From CAYWEP01 sp964457405 (GTDB taxonomy: Bacteria > Patescibacteriota > Microgenomatia > Levybacterales > UBA12049): 11,255 nt of DNA. The position numbers and the translations under genes were made by a program. The notes beneath the pieces are model-generated. The model was not told where the DNA came from. It searched no databases and saw only the letters and a list, made by a program, of their open reading frames with translations. Of the stretch, positions 7,030-11,255 are shown in pieces (the stretch's first letter is position 1; each line of letters starts with the position of its first letter). Location: positions 1 to 11,255 of the forward strand of contig CAYWEP010000035.1 in assembly GCA_964457405.1 (NCBI GenBank). The letters run 5' to 3'.

Positions 7030-7060
7030 GATCCAGTGCTTCACCCGCCCGTGCATGGAG

Positions 7061-7089
7061 TTGAAATTCTATATATTATGGAATATAAT
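7061..7089 (+). promoter_or_regulatory. Promoter of the alpha/beta hydrolase gene (leaderless)
   Basis: TTGAAA (7061-7066) and a perfect TATAAT (7084-7089) are separated by 17 bp. Only six bases separate the -10 box from the ATG at 7096, so transcription should start at or next to the A of that codon. This favours 7096 over the in-frame ATG at 7078, which lies within the promoter spacer. Confidence 0.75.
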
Positions 7090-7095
7090 CCGCTC

Positions 7096-8109
7096 ATGGC
7101 TGAGACAGGTATAGGTGAACAATTACCAACCCACAGAAGTTTTGATGAACAGTTCCATCCGATTGTTCACAATCGGCCTGAAGGAAGCTTTGCTTCTTAT
7201 CGCACCACACCTGAAAATCCCCTTGGAAATACTATCGTATATGCTTTTGGCTGGACAGCAAAAGCAAATGAACACACAAAGCATTTTTTTAAAGCATTTT
7301 TCGACAGACATAGAGACGTCCTCTCAGCCCAGCCGCCAACGTACCCACCAGGTGAGACTCCGCCTGACAGCATATATAACGCCTTTGCTCTTCGTAATGC
7401 AGACGCAACCGTACAGGCAATCGAGGAAGCGGGATTAGAAAAGGTTGACCTAGTTGGCGATTCAGAAGGATCGTCAGTCATTCTAACCGTTGCTAATCGA
7501 CTCAAAGAGAAGGGCAATGTGAAAGTAGGCAATATCGTCCTTGTCAGTCCTGCTGGATTTGGAAGTCCAACGTTTCCAGAACTTGCGAAAGGAATAGCGA
7601 AAATGCTCGGCCAAGAAGCTGTTCGGTTTGTTCGCCTCCCTCGTTCTCGACGAAATATTATTCGCATGCTAAATCCTAAGCCTTTTCTTGAACAAAACCC
7701 ATTACAGCTTGCTAAAGAAGGACAGGATGTTTCAAATGCTCAAATGGTAAAACTCATGCAGGGGATAGGAGATTATGCAGATTCAATCACTATCTTACAT
7801 TCAAATGATGACCCAGTGGTCGGTATAGATGCGATAAATACTGATGTGCAATATATCCTGCAGGAAAAACGGAGAGCGTTTGAAGCGGGTCTCAGAGAAG
7901 AGATAAAAGCAGGAACCATTACCTCTGATGAAGCCGATAGAAGAAGAGAAGCAAGCCGCAAAGAAGAAGAACATAATCCTCTTATCGCATCAGCGAATAA
8001 AGCAGGACATATATACTTTGAATACGGTCAAAAAGTAAGTATCCCCATTGTTTGTGAAATCCTCAACTGGCGAGACGCAGAAAATATGTCAAACCAAGAC
8101 GAGGCTTAA
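7096..8109 (+). CDS. Alpha/beta hydrolase, cytoplasmic
   Basis: This is a 337-aa alpha/beta-hydrolase-fold protein without a signal peptide or membrane segment. The nucleophile elbow is GDSEG (residues 121-125, S123), preceded by the strand VDLV. The acid is probably D239 in HSNDDPVVG, and the histidine is H305 in AGHIYF, so a complete Ser-Asp-His triad is present. The reaction is a serine-type hydrolysis, but the substrate cannot be read from the sequence. An unusual charged, helical insertion of about 45 residues (about 254-298, rich in Arg, Glu and Lys) lies between the acid and the histidine. The start was chosen from the promoter position. In-frame starts further upstream would overlap the promoter or the divergent thioredoxin gene. 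The stop TAA (8107-8109) directly abuts the fusA stop codon on the other strand. Confidence 0.88.
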   Translation: MAETGIGEQLPTHRSFDEQFHPIVHNRPEGSFASYRTTPENPLGNTIVYAFGWTAKANEHTKHFFKAFFDRHRDVLSAQPPTYPPGETPPDSIYNAFALRNADATVQAIEEAGLEKVDLVGDSEGSSVILTVANRLKEKGNVKVGNIVLVSPAGFGSPTFPELAKGIAKMLGQEAVRFVRLPRSRRNIIRMLNPKPFLEQNPLQLAKEGQDVSNAQMVKLMQGIGDYADSITILHSNDDPVVGIDAINTDVQYILQEKRRAFEAGLREEIKAGTITSDEADRRREASRKEEEHNPLIASANKAGHIYFEYGQKVSIPIVCEILNWRDAENMSNQDEA

Positions 8110-10230
8110 TTAGGCTTGGGCGCCGACGCGGCCGGTGAAGGTTGATTTAGCAAGCATTCCCTCAACGATATTGCGCGGTACGGCATCATAGTGGCTTGGC
8201 TCCATGTAATAAGAAGCTCTTCCTTTGGACATGCTGCGAAGCGTTGTCGCATAGCCGGTTAATTCAGCCAAAGGTACCATTGCCAAAATAATCGTCGCAT
8301 TTCCCCGCTCCTGTGTCCCTGAAATCTGGGCACGCTTTGCTGAGAGATCACCAATGATATCACCCATATACTCAGACGGAGTGGTAACCTCAACCTTCAT
8401 GATAGGCTCCAAAAGTCCCATCTGTGTTTTTCTGGCAGCAGCCTGCAAGGCCTGTGATGCGGCGATCTTAAAGGCGACTTCCGATGAGTCTACTTCGTGA
8501 TACGATCCGTCATAACAGGTAACTTTGACATCAATGATCGGATACCCAAGCAGGACACCGTTTTCAAGCGTCTCCCATACGCCTTTTTCAACTGCGCGGA
8601 CAAATTCTGCAGGAATTGCACCGCCTTTTATCGCATTGACGAATTCATTTCCTTCACCTCTTGGCTTTGGCTCAACGCGAAGGAAGCAGTGCCCGTACTG
8701 ACCTCGTCCTCCACTTTGTCGAATGTATTTTCCCTCACCTTCAACTTCTGCTTCAAAGGTCTCCTTATACGCAACTTGCGGCGCACCAGTATTTGCCTGG
8801 ACATTAAATTCTCGCTTCATCCGGTCGACCATAACCTCAAGTTGTAACTCACCGATACCTGAAATGATAGTCTGTCCAGTCTCGTGATTTGCCTTAACCC
8901 GAAAGGTCGGGTCCTCTTCCATGAGGCGTTTTAATGCATACCCCAATTTTTCCTGATCTGATTTGGTCTTTGGTTCAATAGCTAGAGAAATAACAGGCTC
9001 CGGGAAGGAAATTTTCTCCAGAACTATCGGCTTTGCTTCATCACAGAGCGTGTCGCCGGTGACTGTCTCTTTTAATCCGACGATTGCGACGATTTCTCCA
9101 GCATACGCTTCTTTAATTTCCTCTCTGTTATTTGCATGCATCAGAAGGAGGCGGCCTACCCGCTCTTTAGTATTTTTGCTGCTGTTGTAAATATAGGTTC
9201 CTGAATTAATAATGCCGGAGTACACGCGAAAATAGGTTAATTTTCCTACATGCGGATCATTTTGGATCTTAAATGCCAACCCTGAATACGCCTCTTCTGG
9301 GACGAGCTTTCGCACCTCCTCCTCACCGGTTTTTGGATTTGTACCTTTTACTTCTCCCAAATCAACAGGGGAAGGGAGATAGTCAGCAACAGCATCCAAA
9401 AGTGGCTGTACACCTTTATTGCGAAGTGATGTTCCTGCATAAATTGGGACTAATTTATAAGCAATGACCGCAGCGCGAAGTGCTTTTTTCAAGTCTTCAA
9501 CAGCGATCTCCTCACCTGCCAAATATTTTTCAAGCAACGCATCATCAGTTTCAGCAATTTTCTCAATTAATTTGTGGCGGTACTCCCCAACCTGATCTTT
9601 CATATCAGATGGGACCTCATCTAATACTTCAAATTTTGCACCTAACTCATCTGAGCCCCAAACAATAGATTGTCGCGTCAATAAGTCAACATTTCCTTTA
9701 TAGGACTGCTCGCTGCCAATTGGTAACACCATAATCGCAGGGTTTGCGCCCAAGCGATCCTCAATGCTCTTCACCGTTGCCAGAAAGTCAGCACCAAGCT
9801 TATCCATCTTATTAATAAAGCAGATGCGCGGCACTTTGTATTTATCCGCTTGCCTCCAGACTGTTTCAGATTGTGACTGCACGCCCTCTTCTGCGTCAAG
9901 CACTGTTATGCCTCCATCCAGAACACGAAGTGACCGCTCTACCTCTGCGGTAAAGTCAACGTGACCCGGGGTATCAATAATATTGATTCTGTATTCCTTC
10001 CAGAACGTGGTTGTCGCTGCGGATACGATAGTGATGCCTCGCTCTTTTTCCTGCTCCATCCAGTCCATCTGGGTTGTTCCCGCATCAATATCGCCTATTT
10101 TATAGGTTTTTCCTGTGTAATACAAAATGCGTTCGGTTGTCGTCGTTTTTCCCGCGTCAATATGCGCAATAATACCGATATTGCGGATTTTATCGAGAGG
10201 AACTTGTCGTGATTTTGTGTCTGATGCCAT
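8110..10230 (-). CDS. fusA: Elongation factor G
   Basis: EF-G is the cytoplasmic GTPase that drives translocation of tRNA and mRNA on the ribosome and helps recycle ribosomes. From the ATG at 10228-10230 it has 706 residues, the usual length. Visible motifs are the P-loop AHIDAGKT (22-29), the switch I segment EKERGITI, G3 DTPGH (86-90) and G4 NKMDK (140-144). Domains II to V follow, including the segment RQSGGRGQYGH in domain IV and a normal C-terminus. An in-frame ATG at 10293 would add 21 residues translated from a palindromic repeat, which is not family-like. No Shine-Dalgarno motif is present; the start follows a T-rich stretch. The gene is separated from tuf by about 7.8 kb, and no rpsL or rpsG lies in the roughly 1 kb upstream that is visible. 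The gene upstream, higB, is divergent. Confidence 0.98.
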   Translation of the reverse strand: MASDTKSRQVPLDKIRNIGIIAHIDAGKTTTTERILYYTGKTYKIGDIDAGTTQMDWMEQEKERGITIVSAATTTFWKEYRINIIDTPGHVDFTAEVERSLRVLDGGITVLDAEEGVQSQSETVWRQADKYKVPRICFINKMDKLGADFLATVKSIEDRLGANPAIMVLPIGSEQSYKGNVDLLTRQSIVWGSDELGAKFEVLDEVPSDMKDQVGEYRHKLIEKIAETDDALLEKYLAGEEIAVEDLKKALRAAVIAYKLVPIYAGTSLRNKGVQPLLDAVADYLPSPVDLGEVKGTNPKTGEEEVRKLVPEEAYSGLAFKIQNDPHVGKLTYFRVYSGIINSGTYIYNSSKNTKERVGRLLLMHANNREEIKEAYAGEIVAIVGLKETVTGDTLCDEAKPIVLEKISFPEPVISLAIEPKTKSDQEKLGYALKRLMEEDPTFRVKANHETGQTIISGIGELQLEVMVDRMKREFNVQANTGAPQVAYKETFEAEVEGEGKYIRQSGGRGQYGHCFLRVEPKPRGEGNEFVNAIKGGAIPAEFVRAVEKGVWETLENGVLLGYPIIDVKVTCYDGSYHEVDSSEVAFKIAASQALQAAARKTQMGLLEPIMKVEVTTPSEYMGDIIGDLSAKRAQISGTQERGNATIILAMVPLAELTGYATTLRSMSKGRASYYMEPSHYDAVPRNIVEGMLAKSTFTGRVGAQA

Positions 10231-10258
10231 AGTACAAAAAAAAGTTAAAAATTCAAAA

Positions 10259-10292
10259 TGTCCTGCGGAGCAGGATCTTGCTTCGCGAGACA
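10259..10292. repeat. Palindromic unit A, two short hairpins
   Basis: The unit is bounded by TGTC (10259-10262) and GACA (10289-10292). Inside, TCCTGC-GGA-GCAGGA (10261-10275) forms a 6-bp hairpin, and TCTTGC-TTC-GCGAGA (10276-10290) forms a second one with one G-U pair. The hairpins and the terminal pairs overlap, so several folds compete. It lies nearest to the fusA start codon. Confidence 0.65.
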
Positions 10293-10317
10293 AAGTTCAA
10301 AATGACAAGAAGAATTC

Positions 10318-10374
10318 TGTCATCCTGAACTTGTTTCAGGATCTCATGGATGCTGAAATGAATTCAGCATGACA
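10318..10374. repeat. Palindromic unit B, cloverleaf with two 8-bp arms
   Basis: TGTC (10318-10321) and GACA (10371-10374) close a structure with two perfect 8-bp arms: ATCCTGAA/TTCAGGAT (10322-10342, loop CTTGT) and ATGCTGAA/TTCAGCAT (10350-10370, loop ATGAA), joined by CTCATGG. The two arms are near copies of one another. From memory, the ATCCTGAACTTGTTTCAGGA type of string recurs in intergenic regions of many unrelated bacterial genomes; no search was run here. Confidence 0.75.
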
Positions 10375-10406
10375 TGTTTTTCACTTTGAACTTTTAACTA
10401 AAATCC

Positions 10407-10415
10407 AGTATAGCA
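10407..10415 (-). promoter_or_regulatory. Probable extended -10 promoter of fusA
   Basis: The minus strand reads TGCTATACT, an extended -10 element. No better fusA promoter was found between here and the start codon. A start near 10400 would give a leader of about 170 nt containing the whole composite repeat. It lies about 30 bp from the oppositely directed higB -10 box in an A/T-rich block, so the two transcripts would start back to back. Confidence 0.45.
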
Positions 10416-10420
10416 TATTT

Positions 10421-10449
10421 TTAAAATTTTTGCTTGCTCAGTATATAAT
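10421..10449 (+). promoter_or_regulatory. Promoter of higB (leaderless)
   Basis: A perfect TATAAT (10444-10449) ends six bases before the higB ATG, the same distance as in the hydrolase gene. TTAAAA (10421-10426) sits 17 bp upstream and matches four of six -35 positions. Transcription would start at or next to the start codon. Confidence 0.6.
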
Positions 10450-10455
10450 GCGATT

Positions 10456-10806
10456 ATGGATGAGCAATGGAAAATCCAGTTATACAGAACGCCGAAAGGA
10501 AACTCACCAGTAAAAGAGTTTATTGATAGTCTGGAATTGAAAGCGCAAGCAAAAGTATATGATGCGGTAAACTTATTGAGAGATTTTGGTACAAGACTAG
10601 GCTTGCCGCATGTCAAGAAACTGGCTGATACTGAATTGTGGGAACTTCGCATTTTAGGAACGGATAACATACAAATTCTTTATATTGCTGTAACAGGAAA
10701 AGCTTTCTTATTATTACATGGTTTTAAAAAGAAAAAGGACAAAACACCACCGAAAGAAATAAGGATCGCCGAAGAAAGGTTGGCTGAGCACATATCACGT
10801 GAATAA
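10456..10806 (+). CDS. higB: HigB/Gp49-like toxin of a type II toxin-antitoxin pair
   Basis: This 116-aa protein belongs to the phage Gp49-like branch of the RelE/HigB toxins, which are ribosome-dependent mRNA endonucleases that stop translation. Family features are SPVKEFIDSL near the N-terminus (17-26), LWELRI at 61-66, the strand pair NIQILYIAV (71-79), LLLHGFKKK at 85-93, and TPPKEIRIAEERL at 97-109. The basic cluster after HGF is typical of the mRNA-binding edge. The length is usual for this branch and no key segment is missing, so it is probably functional. The antitoxin gene follows 46 bp downstream, in the toxin-first order typical of higBA. Its promoter predicts a leaderless mRNA. 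The family call is strong; which codon or site it cuts cannot be told. Confidence 0.92.
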   Translation: MDEQWKIQLYRTPKGNSPVKEFIDSLELKAQAKVYDAVNLLRDFGTRLGLPHVKKLADTELWELRILGTDNIQILYIAVTGKAFLLLHGFKKKKDKTPPKEIRIAEERLAEHISRE

Positions 10807-10820
10807 ATTGGGGCTTGTAA

Positions 10821-10841
10821 TTATAGCAATTTTGCTATAAA
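10821..10841 (+). promoter_or_regulatory. Palindromic operator over the higA promoter
   Basis: TTATAGCAA (10821-10829) and TTGCTATAA (10832-10840) form a perfect 9-bp inverted repeat around TT, a 20-bp palindrome. Its right half contains the extended -10 element TGC-TATAAA (10833-10841) that would drive higA, with 11 nt to the ATG. The left half is the same element facing back into higB. The position and symmetry fit an operator bound by a dimer of the Xre-type antitoxin, giving autoregulation. Confidence 0.65.
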
Positions 10842-10852
10842 ATAAAACTATT

Positions 10853-11143
10853 ATGAAAACTTCACAACACTTAGCTTGGGAAGATTATAGTAAAGAACTG
10901 CTTAAAAGACCTGGTTTCAAGGAAGCACTTGAAGAAACACGACTCGAGTATGAAATTGCTAGAGCATTGATTAAAGCGCGAATTGAGAGAGGATTAACGC
11001 AGGCTGAAATCGCAAAACGGATGAATACAAAACAATCCGTTATCTCTCGCGTTGAGAATGCCAAAACCGTCCCTTCTCTTTCATTCTTGAAGCGCTTAGC
11101 TCAGGTTCTCAACGCTTCTTTACAAGTACAGTTTAAGCTATAA
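10853..11143 (+). CDS. higA: HigA-like antitoxin, Xre/Cro-CI helix-turn-helix protein
   Basis: This 96-aa protein is the partner of the preceding HigB toxin. The N-terminal half (about 1-40) is helical and charged and probably contacts the toxin. Residues about 38-91 form an Xre-type helix-turn-helix: ALIKARIERGLTQAEIAKRM is the first helix, turn and second helix, QSVISRVENA (61-70) is the recognition helix, and TVPSLSFLKRLAQVLN completes the domain. It should neutralise the toxin by binding it and repress its own transcription from the 20-bp palindrome 13 nt upstream. The ATG at 10853 lacks a Shine-Dalgarno motif and is preceded by an A-rich leader of about 5 nt. The product is complete and ends in TAA. 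It is convergent with the next gene, 19 bp away. Confidence 0.92.
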   Translation: MKTSQHLAWEDYSKELLKRPGFKEALEETRLEYEIARALIKARIERGLTQAEIAKRMNTKQSVISRVENAKTVPSLSFLKRLAQVLNASLQVQFKL

Positions 11144-11162
11144 TTAAGCTGCGCCTACAAAA

Positions 11163-11255
11163 TTAATTCTCTTTTTTCTTTACTTCCTGTTCTTTTGTGC
11201 TTACCAAAATTACCATCGGCTTTCCGGAGCGGGTAATAAGGATTTTCTTGCGGCC
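11163..11255 (-). CDS. Phd/YefM-like antitoxin, C-terminal end (cut by window edge)
   Basis: The last 30 codons of a minus-strand gene enter the window and end in TAA at 11163-11165. The readable end is GRKKILITRSGKPMVILVS followed by a Lys/Glu-rich tail, TKEQEVKKKEN. The ITRSGKPMVILVS stretch matches the conserved core strands of Phd/YefM antitoxins (consensus roughly ITrnGkPvavLvs). In that family the C-terminal tail binds the toxin. The tail here is short, so the gene could be a solitary or truncated antitoxin, or a related small DNA-binding protein. Any toxin gene downstream would have to fall where higA ends, and none is there, so a partner could only be upstream, outside the window. Confidence 0.6.
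   Translation of the reverse strand, partial: GRKKILITRSGKPMVILVSTKEQEVKKKEN

Larger units (their letters stand above)
10244..10398. repeat. Composite palindromic intergenic repeat (REP/MITE-like)
   Basis: A 155-bp block is bounded by a 17-bp inverted repeat matching at 15 of 17 positions: 10244-10260 (GTTAAAAATTCAAAATG) against 10382-10398. A third, internal copy of the AAAGTTCAAA motif lies at 10292-10301. Two cloverleaf-like units sit inside, each bounded by TGTC and GACA. No reading frame encodes a transposase. The architecture suggests a non-autonomous palindromic mobile element or the residue of nested insertions. It begins 14 bp before the fusA start and falls within the predicted fusA leader. 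Confidence 0.7.

Noticed and set aside
7006..7056. Longer start of the thioredoxin-like protein at 7056
   Set aside because: It would place the extended -10 box inside the gene and put a polar, Cys-containing stretch before the membrane segment. The ATG at 7005 gives a normal signal anchor.
6925..7095. Longer start of the alpha/beta hydrolase at 6925 or 7078
   Set aside because: The 6925 start overlaps the divergent thioredoxin-like gene, and both starts lie upstream of or within the -35/-10 boxes at 7061-7089, so they would not be on the transcript.
7197..7667. 156-aa open frame antisense to the hydrolase
   Set aside because: It has no start signals and low-complexity Ser/Arg/Pro composition, and it mirrors the codons of a clearly real gene.
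10231..10293. N-terminal extension of EF-G by 21 residues from an in-frame ATG at 10293
   Set aside because: The extension is translated from palindromic unit A, has no counterpart in EF-G proteins, and the ATG at 10230 gives the normal family N-terminus and length.
10259..10374. tRNA or other structured RNA gene, because of the cloverleaf shape
   Set aside because: There is no anticodon-stem layout, T-loop or CCA-proximal acceptor stem. The arms are near duplicates of one another, as in palindromic repeats.
10244..10398. CRISPR array
   Set aside because: The repeats are inverted and few, and there are no regularly spaced unique spacers.

Overview
The window looks like a chromosome segment of a small-genome bacterium, most likely of the Candidate Phyla Radiation (Patescibacteria). 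The grounds are moderate GC, tightly packed genes, a DipZ-type thiol protein beside CPR-style small secreted proteins, start codons without recognisable Shine-Dalgarno motifs, and several predicted leaderless transcripts. TGA is used as a stop (unknown 102-aa gene, PsbP-like gene), which argues against the code-25 groups (Gracilibacteria, Absconditabacteria). This taxonomic call is an inference, because no 16S gene is present.

Layout. The window is bracketed by two translation-factor genes on the minus strand: fusA (EF-G, 8110-10230) and the 5' end of tuf (EF-Tu, 1-259). In most bacteria these are neighbours in the str operon. Here about 7.8 kb separates them. Six minus-strand genes lie between them in transcription order: a membrane-anchored thioredoxin-like protein, DipZ, a GH18-type glycosidase, a large secreted M23 peptidase with Ig-like domains, a PsbP-like anchored protein, and an unknown 102-aa protein. 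One plus-strand alpha/beta hydrolase gene lies between the thioredoxin gene and fusA, and its stop codon directly abuts that of fusA.

The thioredoxin-like gene and dipZ are 3 nt apart and form an extracytoplasmic thiol-disulfide pair. The two exported wall-active enzymes that follow carry paired cysteines (a CxxC in the M23 domain and two close cysteines in the GH18 protein), so the cluster can be read as a cell-envelope remodelling module with its own redox partner.

Upstream of fusA is a 155-bp composite palindromic repeat: two cloverleaf-like elements inside a 17-bp inverted repeat. It falls inside the predicted fusA 5' leader. Beyond it lies a plus-strand higBA toxin-antitoxin pair with a 20-bp palindrome over the antitoxin promoter. 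At the right edge is the 3' end of a Phd/YefM-like antitoxin gene on the minus strand.

Regulation visible in the sequence: sigma-70-type promoters with 17-bp spacers stand before tuf, the 102-aa gene and the hydrolase gene, and weaker or extended -10 promoters stand before the others. In the hydrolase and higB genes the -10 box ends only 6 nt before the ATG, which implies leaderless mRNAs. The tuf leader ends in a terminator-like hairpin just before the start codon. No tRNA, rRNA or CRISPR array was seen, and no insertion sequence coding for a transposase. No gene-free stretch exceeds 300 bases.
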